DNA from: VRUE01 sp045805805
GTDB lineage: Bacteria; Actinomycetota; Thermoleophilia; Solirubrobacterales; 70-9
Assembly (NCBI GenBank): GCA_045805805.1
Contig: JBJMKO010000102.1
Span: 7,883-71,882, forward strand
DNA length: 64,000 nucleotides
Reading direction: 5' to 3'
Under the pieces are notes generated by a model. That model made no database searches. It had not been told where the DNA came from and was given only the letters and a program-made list of their open reading frames with translations. Below, in pieces: positions 48,114 through 54,662 of the stretch (within the stretch, counting starts at the first letter, position 1; each line of letters opens with the position of its first letter). The position numbers and the translations under genes are program-made.

Positions 48114-48632
48114 ATGGGTGAAGACACCAAAATGCCGGACACGTGCGCACTGCACGAGCTCAAACAGCCCGAGTTGAAGGCGCTGTGCGAGGAAAAGGAA
48201 ATCGAGTACCCGAAAGGGGTCATCAGCAACGCTGAACTAATCTCTCTGATCGAAGAGGGCGAATCGACCTGGCCCTGCAAGGGCTTCGACGGCGAGCAGC
48301 CCTGGGCAGACCGCGAGGACCCGTCGATCACGGTCGCCCACGAAATGCCGATCCTGGCTTCCGGTTCGGCCGGGGCGCCGGTCTTCGAGCTCTGCGGGAT
48401 GCTGGCCGAACTCGGCTACGAAACCGACGTGACGCGGGGGACCAACGCCTTCGGCGTCTTTGGCCCGGCCGAGGCGGCGGCGGTCGAACGGTTCCGCCAG
48501 GAGCACGGCGTGCTGGAGGACCCCACCGGCTTCGGCGGGGAATCTGCCGACGCGGTGCGCCTGGCGGCCGCCCACGTCGGTCCCTGGACCTGGGAGGCCC
48601 TGCGGCGCGCCACCGGGAAGATCACGAGCTAG
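48114..48632 (+). CDS. Provirus peptidoglycan-binding-type protein
   Basis: 172 aa. Residues about 12-50 resemble a SAP/HeH helix-extension-helix (LKQPELKALCEEKEIEYPKG, ELISLIEEGE). The C-terminal part (about 88-150) matches the PG_binding_1 pattern: VFELCGMLAELGYETD, FGVFGPAEAAAVERFRQEHG. It may dock the virion to the host wall beside the two wall-degrading proteins downstream. It has no obvious catalytic residues. Confidence 0.75.
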   Translation: MGEDTKMPDTCALHELKQPELKALCEEKEIEYPKGVISNAELISLIEEGESTWPCKGFDGEQPWADREDPSITVAHEMPILASGSAGAPVFELCGMLAELGYETDVTRGTNAFGVFGPAEAAAVERFRQEHGVLEDPTGFGGESADAVRLAAAHVGPWTWEALRRATGKITS

Positions 48633-48638
48633 AGGGCC

Positions 48639-48905
48639 GTGCGGCGGCCCCCGTCAAACTGGCCCCCGTTGTGGGAGGGTTGCGCTGGCGCCGACTCGGC
48701 GACAGTCGGCCGTGCAATCCCCGCGGCGGGGGCCGGGCACCGCTTCCCACCCCCGGGGTGGCCGAGCAAGGCCCAGGTCGATTACGCCCAGGCGATCATC
48801 ATCCTGGTGCTGTTGATCCTGGCCTCTCCATGGATCGTCTCCAAGCTGTTGACGAACCCCGGGGCGGTGCTCTCGGGGATGGGCCGAAGGGTGTTGCCGC
48901 TGTGA
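48639..48905 (+). CDS. Provirus 88-aa membrane protein
   Basis: GTG start. The N-terminal half is Pro/Ala-rich; a membrane helix lies at about 51-70 (AIIILVLLILASPWIVSKLL), followed by a short basic end. Its stop overlaps the next GTG by 3 bp. Another virion membrane-protein candidate. Confidence 0.65.
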   Translation: MRRPPSNWPPLWEGCAGADSATVGRAIPAAGAGHRFPPPGWPSKAQVDYAQAIIILVLLILASPWIVSKLLTNPGAVLSGMGRRVLPL

Positions 48906-49510
48906 GCCTGCCCGACACCCTGACCCCGGCCCAGCTCGGCGTCTTGATCCTCGAGTTGGGTGGCCCTGCCGATGAGAACAAGATCGCCACGGCGATCGGC
49001 GTCTGTACGGGTGAGAGCGGCCGGCGGGCAAGCAACTCGGGCACGCAGGGCAACTCGCCTCCCTCCACCGACCGCGGCGGATGGATGTTCAACAGCTACT
49101 GGCACGACGACGTATCGGACGAGTGCGCCTACGACTGGATTTGCTCGACCCGCGAAATGCTGAAGAACTCGAACAACTGTTCGGACTTCGGCCAGTGGTA
49201 CGCCTACCACCCTGGCGTCGGGGATCCCTACACCGGCTCCGCCCGGCGCGCAATCAAAGCCTTCCGCGCCGGCAACGCCGCCCAGGTGCTCGGCTCGCGG
49301 GTGGCAAGCGCCGGCGGGCCGGGGCGGGGGGGAGGCACCGAAGCCTCGGCATCCTCGCCGGCGGGGGCCAAAGGCGGCGGAGGGCTGGTCAGCGACAGTC
49401 AGCGCTCGGGGCTGCTGAAGGCGCTGCTTTGGGTTGTGGTGGTGCTCGGAGGAGCGGCGCTCACGGGCCTGGGACTCACCCATATGGCCAAGGCGGAGGG
49501 GGCAAGCTGA
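48902..49510 (+). CDS. Virion lysozyme/transglycosylase-like protein with C-terminal membrane anchor
   Basis: 202 aa. Lysozyme-like domain 1-120: IATAIGVCTGESGRRAS with the probable catalytic Glu38, STDRGGWMFNSYWHDDVSDE and FGQWYAYHPGVGDPY. A Gly/Ser-rich linker leads to one membrane helix (LLKALLWVVVVLGGAALTGL). PRD1-type viruses carry a membrane-associated transglycosylase (P7) to pierce peptidoglycan. GTG 48902 overlaps the previous stop; the end overlaps the M15-like gene by 1 bp. Confidence 0.82.
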   Translation: MSLPDTLTPAQLGVLILELGGPADENKIATAIGVCTGESGRRASNSGTQGNSPPSTDRGGWMFNSYWHDDVSDECAYDWICSTREMLKNSNNCSDFGQWYAYHPGVGDPYTGSARRAIKAFRAGNAAQVLGSRVASAGGPGRGGGTEASASSPAGAKGGGGLVSDSQRSGLLKALLWVVVVLGGAALTGLGLTHMAKAEGAS

Positions 49511-50181
49511 TGGCGACGGTCAGCGGTAACTCGGGGATTATCGTCCTCGGCAAGTGGCTCGAATCGAAGTACCCAGTCACCTTTTCGGAGAATCCTGCGT
49601 TTGGCGGCGTCAGCTGCGTGCACACAGGCCAGTGCAAGCGCTACTGGACTAATGAGGAGCGGGCGGCCAACGGAGCGAGTCGACACTACGCCGCCGCTGC
49701 GATCGATGGTAACGCCGACGGGGCAGATGAGTCGAAGGTGCTGAATGAAATCTACGACCTCCTCGCTCCCGACCATGCAGCCCTCGGCATCAAGGAAATG
49801 TTCTTCGAAAACCGGGGAATCCCGACACCGGTGCCGGATCACTACAACCACATACATATTGGAATCGACGGCCCGCCAACACCCGCGCTAATCAAGCTAG
49901 TTACCGGGATCGGCGATAAGCCACTCAGCTTTATACCCGACGCCCTCGGCAGCGCCGCCGGCAGTGCCGCCGACTTCGCTGGCGAGCAGGCGTCGAACCT
50001 GGCCAAGGGGATCGTCAGCGCCATGCTGGACGCGCTCGGCGCCGACGGCGCCCGAATCCTCCTCTACATCGTCCTGGTGGGCGGCGGGGCAATCCTCATC
50101 TACTACGGCCTCGCGCGCGCCGCCGGGGTGCAAAAGCCGATCGGCACCGCGGCGACACTCGCCGTGGCCGCCCCCAAGTGA
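49510..50181 (+). CDS. Virion M15-like peptidase with C-terminal membrane segment
   Basis: 223 aa. The N-terminal domain has the spacing of zinc D,D/L,D-carboxypeptidases: ASRHYAAAAIDGN (His59, Asp66) and PDHYNHIHIGID (His cluster 111-116). Then follow an Ala-rich helix region and one membrane helix (ARILLYIVLVGGGAILIYYG, about 180-199). With the preceding gene it gives a glycan- and peptide-cutting pair fixed in the virion membrane (inference). Starts TGATG-coupled. Confidence 0.78.
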   Translation: MATVSGNSGIIVLGKWLESKYPVTFSENPAFGGVSCVHTGQCKRYWTNEERAANGASRHYAAAAIDGNADGADESKVLNEIYDLLAPDHAALGIKEMFFENRGIPTPVPDHYNHIHIGIDGPPTPALIKLVTGIGDKPLSFIPDALGSAAGSAADFAGEQASNLAKGIVSAMLDALGADGARILLYIVLVGGGAILIYYGLARAAGVQKPIGTAATLAVAAPK

Positions 50182-50191
50182 AAGGACCGAA

Positions 50192-50668
50192 ATGGCCCAA
50201 GCTTTGAACCCCAAACCTGATCAAATCGCTGCCGAGGAGCTCGGCCTCGGCCACCCGGCCGAGATCGCGCCGCGAATCGAGCAGTTGCACGACGAGCTCA
50301 GCGAGCTCCGCCGCGCCGTCGACGTGCTGCGCGAGCTCGCCGAGCCGCTGGGGGAGCCCGCCCAGCTGACCGTCGCCGTGCTGACCGCGAGCGTGCCGGT
50401 CAAGATGCAAGACGAGCGCGGCATCACCACCGCTTCGGTCGGCATCCTCAACCCGACCGGGGCCAGGGTGCTGCTCGGCATCGGCGGCGAGCGGGCCTCC
50501 AGTCAGGCGCGCGCGATCTCGGTCCCGCCGGAATCGCTGATGGTGTTGCCGATCGCCGCCGGCGACCTGGAGATCGGGACCGAGGACAACCTGGAAGCAG
50601 GGGACGCCGTGGTCTACGTCTTCCGCTACCGCACCGTGCAAGCCGCCTTCCTGGGGTCGGCCGCATGA
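50192..50668 (+). CDS. Provirus structural protein with coiled coil and beta domain
   Basis: 158 aa. Good AAAGGACC spacing before the ATG at 50192. Helical coiled coil at about 22-50 (APRIEQLHDELSELRRAVDV), then a beta-sandwich-like region: VGILNPTGARVLLGIGGERA, ISVPPESLMVLPIAAGDLEI, VVYVFRYRTVQAAFLG. Similar layout to penton or vertex-stabilising proteins, but no family match is claimed. Confidence 0.65.
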   Translation: MAQALNPKPDQIAAEELGLGHPAEIAPRIEQLHDELSELRRAVDVLRELAEPLGEPAQLTVAVLTASVPVKMQDERGITTASVGILNPTGARVLLGIGGERASSQARAISVPPESLMVLPIAAGDLEIGTEDNLEAGDAVVYVFRYRTVQAAFLGSAA

Positions 50669-50958
50669 CCGATCAACCGCTCTGGCCCCGCGGTGCCTCC
50701 GCCGGCAAAAACGACGTGGTCCTGGTCGAACAGGAAGCAGCGACACAGGTGCGCCCTGCCAACCCGCGGCGCAACACCCTCACCCTCACCAACGACTCCG
50801 AAAACACGATCTACGTCTTCAAGGGCGCCGGTGCCGCAGTTGGCAAGGGCCTTCGCCTGAACAAAGAAGGCGGCGCGATCGTGATCAGCGACTACAACGG
50901 CGAAGTCACGGCGGCCGCCAAAGGCGGGAAATCTAATCTGCTCTGGTCAGAAGACTAG
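50665..50958 (+). CDS. Provirus small beta-rich structural protein
   Basis: 97 aa. The chain VVLVEQEAATQVRPANPRRN, TLTLTNDSENTIYVFKGAGA, LRLNKEGGAIVISDYNGEVT follows the pattern of small virion beta-sandwich proteins in which a nonpolar strand array (NTLTLTN, TIYVF, IVISDY, EVTAAA) ends at the C-terminus. Likely vertex or spike base. Overlaps the preceding gene by 4 bp. Confidence 0.65.
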   Translation: MTDQPLWPRGASAGKNDVVLVEQEAATQVRPANPRRNTLTLTNDSENTIYVFKGAGAAVGKGLRLNKEGGAIVISDYNGEVTAAAKGGKSNLLWSED

Positions 50959-51669
50959 ATGCCGATGATCGCCGAAGAACTCGCGGCAGCGGCGATCACC
51001 GACTCGCTGCTGCGAGCCGAGTCCCCCCTCAGTGCAGGAGGCATCTGGACGAAGCCGAGCTGGGATACCTCGATTTCCTCATGTACGGAAGCCGAAGGGT
51101 GGAAAGTCACAACGGTCTTTGCCACTGGCGAGGATGGGGCGCGCCTAAGTGATGCACCGCATTTGCAGACGCTCGTGCCAGGTATCTATGTCTACACCCT
51201 CGGCACGATCTCCCTGGCGAGTAAAAGCACGGCTGGCCGTTGGGTCGGGCTCTGGGCGCTGATGGACAAAGAAGCCCAGACCGGTTACCGGGCCAGGGCC
51301 GAAGTTGAAGCGGATACGACGAAGTGGAAGCTCTACATCGAAAGGGGGGTCGCGGGCGAATACACGGTGCTGGCCGAAAAAGCCGGGATCAGCCTCCCAA
51401 ACGGGATTGGGGAACTCGGTCGCTTCGGCCTCGTTGTCGGCGAAGGCGAAGTCTCCCTCTACTACCGCCTGGGCAAAGAAGGATTCGGCAAGCTGCTCGG
51501 CGCCGGAGACAAAACGCTCAGCGCCGGCTTCGGTGGGATGGCGGGCAAGGGCAACTTCATGCGCCTCAAGGAATTTGCCGTCGGGACGTTTGCCGCTCCA
51601 CCTGCCTCTGGAGCGGTTACCCCCCAATTTCCGCTATCCCGCTGCTGCAACCCGATTGTCAATCCATGA
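50959..51669 (+). CDS. Provirus ConA/LamG-like beta protein (receptor-binding candidate)
   Basis: 236 aa. Consecutive strands typical of concanavalin-like jelly rolls: GGIWTKPSWDTSISSCTEAE, AGRWVGLWALMDKEAQTGYR, WKLYIERGVAGEYTVLAE, GRFGLVVGEGEVSLYYRLGK and SAGFGGMAGKGNFMRLKEFA. Such domains commonly bind host glycans on phage spikes. Position after the small beta proteins fits a spike. Sugar specificity unknown. Confidence 0.7.
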   Translation: MPMIAEELAAAAITDSLLRAESPLSAGGIWTKPSWDTSISSCTEAEGWKVTTVFATGEDGARLSDAPHLQTLVPGIYVYTLGTISLASKSTAGRWVGLWALMDKEAQTGYRARAEVEADTTKWKLYIERGVAGEYTVLAEKAGISLPNGIGELGRFGLVVGEGEVSLYYRLGKEGFGKLLGAGDKTLSAGFGGMAGKGNFMRLKEFAVGTFAAPPASGAVTPQFPLSRCCNPIVNP

Positions 51670-51953
51670 CCGACTTCTCCGGCACAGTCGTCAACCAACC
51701 CAGCGCCGATGCCTGGCAGACGCTCGTCTGCCCAGGCACCGTGCGGCTCACCTTTCAAGTGGCTAACGCGGCGATCGTCTACCAGCTGGGCACGGGCTTT
51801 ACCTCGCCGGTCTTCGACTCCAAGGAACAGCCTCTCCTGCCGGGCTTTCACTCCCGCGAGCGCACCGTCGACGCGGTGCGCTTCAAGTCGCTGGCCGCCG
51901 GCGTCCCGGCCCAGGTTTCGATCGAGACCGCGACCGAAGGGGAGACCGGATGA
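51666..51953 (+). CDS. Provirus small spike-type protein
   Basis: 95 aa, ATGA-coupled to the lectin-like gene. VRLTFQVANAAIVYQLGTGF and FDSKEQPLLPGFHSRERTVD, AVRFKSLAAGVPAQVSIETA. All-beta; the layout resembles the 97-aa protein at 50665, so the two may be paralogous spike components (inference). Confidence 0.6.
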   Translation: MTDFSGTVVNQPSADAWQTLVCPGTVRLTFQVANAAIVYQLGTGFTSPVFDSKEQPLLPGFHSRERTVDAVRFKSLAAGVPAQVSIETATEGETG

Positions 51954-52618
51954 GCGACGGTTCAACACCGTTGATGGGGATGCGGGTGGCAGCCGACGGC
52001 ACGATCACCTACGACTTCGACGGGCACATTATGGCCGAAGGACTCGACCTGCTGGCCTACAAAAGCACCGAACCTGACGACCGGAAGGTTCGGTGGCTCC
52101 GGGAGAGCGATCTGAGCAAGGCGCTGGGTTGGATTACGACCGAAGACCCGCCCGAAGAAGGGGGAATAGGGCCCCGTCTTCGGATCCTCACCCGCCCCGC
52201 CAGCGGAATTCCGAAAAAAGGGGGCTCAGAATTGGAGGTCAGGTCCGGGCTAGCCGAAGGCAGCGGCGCTGTCCAAGCGGTTGCCAAGAGCGAAGCTGGA
52301 ACCCAAGGCACCGCGACCCTGATAACCGACACCGGGCTCTCGATCTTCCTCAAGCTGGTCGAACTCGCCAACGTCGCGATTGACTTCGGCATCGCCACCA
52401 CCACATACCCGGGCGGCACCGCCATCAGCGAATCCCTCTCGGTCACCCACAAACTCGGTCGAACCCCGATCGCCGTCGTTGCCCTCTGCAAGACCACCGA
52501 TGTCGCTCGCACGCCGAGCTACGGCAAAGCATCTTTCAGCCTGGTGACCCGCGATTGGGAAGGCGCCCTACAGGGAGCCGGGACCACGGCCACTGTTGCC
52601 TGGATCGCGATCGGATAA
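51950..52618 (+). CDS. Provirus fibre-like protein
   Basis: 222 aa. N-terminal region MRVAADGTITYDFDGHIMAE, a Gly/Ser-rich middle and a C-terminal beta domain (TALITDTGLS..., FGIATTTYPGGTAISESLSV, VTHKLGRTPIAVVALCKTTD). The last domain has the typical trimeric-fibre tip pattern with repeated short strands. Likely the outermost spike. Coupled by a 4-bp overlap. Confidence 0.6.
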   Translation: MSDGSTPLMGMRVAADGTITYDFDGHIMAEGLDLLAYKSTEPDDRKVRWLRESDLSKALGWITTEDPPEEGGIGPRLRILTRPASGIPKKGGSELEVRSGLAEGSGAVQAVAKSEAGTQGTATLITDTGLSIFLKLVELANVAIDFGIATTTYPGGTAISESLSVTHKLGRTPIAVVALCKTTDVARTPSYGKASFSLVTRDWEGALQGAGTTATVAWIAIG

Positions 52619-52631
52619 GGGAGGTGAGGAG

Positions 52632-52721
52632 ATGCCCAAGCCCAAGGGCCACAAGGCCAAATGCGGCTGCCCGGTCTGTCGCCGGGTGAAGCGCAAAGGC
52701 CGCCGGCGCCGCAAGCGCTAG
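52632..52721 (+). CDS. Provirus 29-aa very basic Cys-containing peptide
   Basis: MPKPKGHKAKCGCPVCRRVK followed by a run of Lys/Arg; 16 of 29 residues are Lys, Arg or His, and there is a CxCxxC cluster. A GGAGGTGAGGAG Shine-Dalgarno precedes it. Likely a DNA-binding or condensing miniprotein with a small zinc knot. Too short for routine gene callers. Confidence 0.6.
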   Translation: MPKPKGHKAKCGCPVCRRVKRKGRRRRKR

Positions 52722-52787
52722 CAGCTGCTCGAGCAACGTAATACGTCCGTCGACGTCGCCGGTCGGCTCTACCGAAAGGAACCCACC

Positions 52788-53072
52788 GTGCGAAAGCCCG
52801 GATACCTGACGACTGAGTTCTGGCTGGTCGTCATCACCACCACCCTGACCAACCTCGGCACGCTGCCGGTCCCCGAGCGCTTCCGCTGGGTCGTGACCCT
52901 CGGCAGCGTCCTCGGCTACTCGCTCTCCCGCGCGATCGCCAAGCTCGGTAGCCCGCCGATCGAAGCAGAGCTGCCGGTCCATCCGGTCGACGTGGCCACG
53001 ACAACCAAACAGAAGCGCGAGCTCACCAAAGACCGCAAACGGGCGGTGGCCGACGCCGGGGGCGGGAAATGA
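52788..53072 (+). CDS. Holin-like membrane protein
   Basis: 94 aa, GTG start after AAAGGAACC. Two moderately hydrophobic segments (FWLVVITTTLTNLGTLPV and WVVTLGSVLGYSLSRAIA) followed by a charged C-terminus (KQKRELTKDRKRAV). Immediately upstream of and overlapping the amidase gene, as expected for a holin-endolysin pair. Confidence 0.65.
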   Translation: MRKPGYLTTEFWLVVITTTLTNLGTLPVPERFRWVVTLGSVLGYSLSRAIAKLGSPPIEAELPVHPVDVATTTKQKRELTKDRKRAVADAGGGK

Positions 53073-53650
53073 AACTGCCGTCCCTTCGCCGCGGCGAACG
53101 AGTGCGCCCGCGCATCGTCGTGCATGGGCACTCGCCCAACGTCAGCGAACGCCTGGGGGTGCCGCTCAACCTGATGGTGCTCCACTCGACCGAGAGCCAC
53201 AACCGCCCGGGCGATTCCGATCTCGCCGGCGTCTCCGGCTGGTTCGATAACCCGAGTGCCCAGGTCAGCTGCCACGTCGTGGTCGACGCGGATGGCCATA
53301 GCGCCCGCTGCGTGCCCGATCGTCTCAAGGCCTGGCAGGTAGGTACCTACAACTCGGCGGCGCTGGGGATCGAGCAAATCGGCCACGCGTTGCAGGGGCG
53401 GTTGGCTTGGCGTCGCTCCTGGCGGCAGCTGCGCGAGACCGCCCGCTGGCTCGCGCATTGGTCGATCCTCCACGGGATACCGCTGCGCCGCGCGGCGGTC
53501 GCCGGCGGTGCCGTCACGCGCTCTGGCGTGATCACGCACGCCGAGCTCGGCGCCGAGGGCGGGGGCCACTTCGACCCCGGTGCCTACCCGTTCAACCGCG
53601 TCCTGTGGCTTGCGCGGGCCTACCGCGCAGCCCTGCTCGCGCAAAGGTGA
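53069..53650 (+). CDS. N-acetylmuramoyl-L-alanine amidase endolysin
   Basis: 193 aa Amidase_2-type fold: LMVLHSTESHNRPGDSDLAG (first zinc His39), QVSCHVVVDADGHSARCVPD, KAWQVGTYNSAALGIEQIGH, GVITHAELGAEGGGHFDPG (second His). No signal peptide or wall-binding domain. It hydrolyses the amide joining peptide to MurNAc, the probable lysis enzyme distinct from the virion-borne ones. Confidence 0.88.
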   Translation: MKLPSLRRGERVRPRIVVHGHSPNVSERLGVPLNLMVLHSTESHNRPGDSDLAGVSGWFDNPSAQVSCHVVVDADGHSARCVPDRLKAWQVGTYNSAALGIEQIGHALQGRLAWRRSWRQLRETARWLAHWSILHGIPLRRAAVAGGAVTRSGVITHAELGAEGGGHFDPGAYPFNRVLWLARAYRAALLAQR

Positions 53651-53859
53651 TGCTGCCGCTCCTAGCCGCTCTCCCAGCCTGGTCGCAGGTAGCGATAGCC
53701 CTGGCGGTGCCGTTGAATACGTTCATCGGCATCGCCGGGGCGATCGCCCTGCGGCAGATAGGGTGGAGGTCGCGGCGCGATCGTCGGCGCATGCGGATTC
53801 AGAGCCTTCGGGTCAGCGACCTGGAGAAAGAGTTGAAGCGGCGGCGGAACGGCCGCTAG
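53650..53859 (+). CDS. Small membrane protein after the endolysin (holin/spanin-like)
   Basis: 69 aa. A membrane segment (QVAIALAVPLNTFIGIAGAIAL) precedes a basic coiled-coil-like tail (RRRMRIQSLRVSDLEKELKR). Overlaps the amidase stop by 1 bp. The topology could serve as a second holin component; actinobacterial hosts lack an outer membrane, so a classical spanin is not expected. Confidence 0.6.
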   Translation: MLPLLAALPAWSQVAIALAVPLNTFIGIAGAIALRQIGWRSRRDRRRMRIQSLRVSDLEKELKRRRNGR

Positions 53860-54158
53860 GGATTTGAGACCAGGGCGCTAATACAGACCCGCCGGAGCCG
53901 TGCATCACCAACGCCAGCGCACGGCTCCGGCCCCTCTATCGAAGGCACGCTGACGCCTGGCAGTTCTCGCTGGAGCAAAGAGCGGTAGGTCTCGGACATT
54001 TGTAGCTCGGCTTGCTCAAACCGGGCCTCTGCGACCACCCGAAACTCTGGAGTCAAGGCCGGTTCATCACCGTTGTCGCAACTGCCAACTGCCATGCCTC
54101 CCAGGGCGATCGCGGCACCGGCGAGCGCCGCGACCAGGACTTTGGCGAGATCTGACAC
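53856..54158 (-). CDS. Provirus lipoprotein-like or membrane-anchored protein
   Basis: About 100 aa from GTG 54158. Hydrophobic N-terminus (LAKVLVAALAGAAIALGGMA) followed by VGSCDNGDE, a possible lipobox Cys, then a helical soluble part (AELQMSETYRSLLQRELPG). It could be a superinfection-exclusion-type surface protein of the provirus (inference). Starts further upstream are TTG only. Confidence 0.5.
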   Translation of the reverse strand: MSDLAKVLVAALAGAAIALGGMAVGSCDNGDEPALTPEFRVVAEARFEQAELQMSETYRSLLQRELPGVSVPSIEGPEPCAGVGDARLRRVCISALVSNP

Positions 54159-54215
54159 GGGGCCGAGCCTATATGGCAGCGATTCCGTCCGCAGCAACCT
54201 AAATGCTGCCGACCG

Positions 54216-54662
54216 ATGGCTACTGCATTAGCCACCGGCCGGCTAACAAATCGTAAGCGCACGCGCGGCGCCAACCGCTGGCGCCCCCTCGACCTGGAAG
54301 AGGTTGCCCAAGCCCTACAGGGGACCCGCGAGCGGACGCTACGGCGCGACTGCCTGGAGTCTCGGGACCGGGCCTACCGCTGGTGTGTGCGCAAGGCGAT
54401 CGGCGAAGGCGGCGCTTCCTTCAAGACGACGATCACCCAGGCGGCCCGAGGGATGGGCTACCCGGTTGAGGGTGATCGTCGCGAGGATGAACAGCGCTTC
54501 GGCAAGAGCGTCCGCCGCTGCCTCCACGACCTGCAAAAGGCCGGTCTGGTTCAATGGAGCGGTGTGAAATGGCCTGATGGCCGCTATCGCTGTATCGAGG
54601 TCTGCATGCCCGATAACTATTCAGCAACGCACGATAATGGTGGTTATGTCTACTTAGGCTGA
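54216..54662 (+). CDS. Provirus winged-helix-like protein spanning attR
   Basis: 148 aa. Basic N-terminus and a helical region with DLEEVAQALQGTRERTLRRD, ASFKTTITQAARGMGYPV, FGKSVRRCLHDLQKAGLVQW, WPDGRYRCIEVC: the last two resemble a winged helix recognition helix and wing. Candidate regulator or replication initiator. Its last residues (from about A137) are encoded by the att repeat and host DNA, so the C-terminus differs between integrated and excised forms. Confidence 0.65.
   Translation: MATALATGRLTNRKRTRGANRWRPLDLEEVAQALQGTRERTLRRDCLESRDRAYRWCVRKAIGEGGASFKTTITQAARGMGYPVEGDRREDEQRFGKSVRRCLHDLQKAGLVQWSGVKWPDGRYRCIEVCMPDNYSATHDNGGYVYLG
54627..54654 (+). other. dif: Complete dif-like Xer recombination site at the right boundary (attR)
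   Basis: 28 bp with dif anatomy: XerC arm ACGCACGATAA, 6-bp centre TGGTGG, XerD arm TTATGTCTACT. ATAA at the inner end of the XerC arm and TTATGT opening the XerD arm match known dif sites; CGATAAT-n5-TTATGTC also resembles the actinobacterial consensus as I recall it. The first 17 bp are the inner part of the 19-bp repeat that ends the provirus, so dif is rebuilt after integration. Confidence 0.8.

Larger units (their letters stand above)
39084..54643. mobile_element. Integrated tailless membrane-virus-like provirus (putative DJR capsid), Xer/dif type
   Basis: 15,560 bp bounded by the direct repeat CAACGCACGATAATGGTGG. It contains a FtsK/HerA packaging ATPase, a single large beta-rich capsid candidate, many small one-helix membrane proteins, lysozyme-, M15- and amidase-type enzymes, spike/lectin-like proteins and holin-like proteins. 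No terminase, portal, tail, integrase or polymerase gene was seen. Arrangement: + genes 39.2-40.9, - genes 43.7-40.9, + virion/lysis genes 43.9-53.9, a - gene and a + regulator at the right end. Size and content match tectivirus-like genomes (about 15 kb). Confidence 0.82.

Noticed and set aside
43871..54158. Polydnavirus-, gas-vesicle- or encapsulin-type gene cluster
   Set aside because: No encapsulin or gas-vesicle protein motifs; the packaging ATPase with lysis genes and att repeats fits a virus.
39084..54643. Ordinary tailed prophage
   Set aside because: No large terminase with nuclease domain, portal, head protease, tape measure, tail tube or baseplate protein was found, and the element is too small for most tailed phages.
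54625..54643. Direct repeat as a tRNA 3' end attachment site
   Set aside because: No tRNA cloverleaf surrounds either copy; the dif anatomy explains the repeat better.
54216..54662. Possible integrase at the right end
   Set aside because: The protein lacks the R-H-R-Y residues of tyrosine recombinases and the catalytic Ser domain of serine recombinases. It looks like a winged-helix protein instead.
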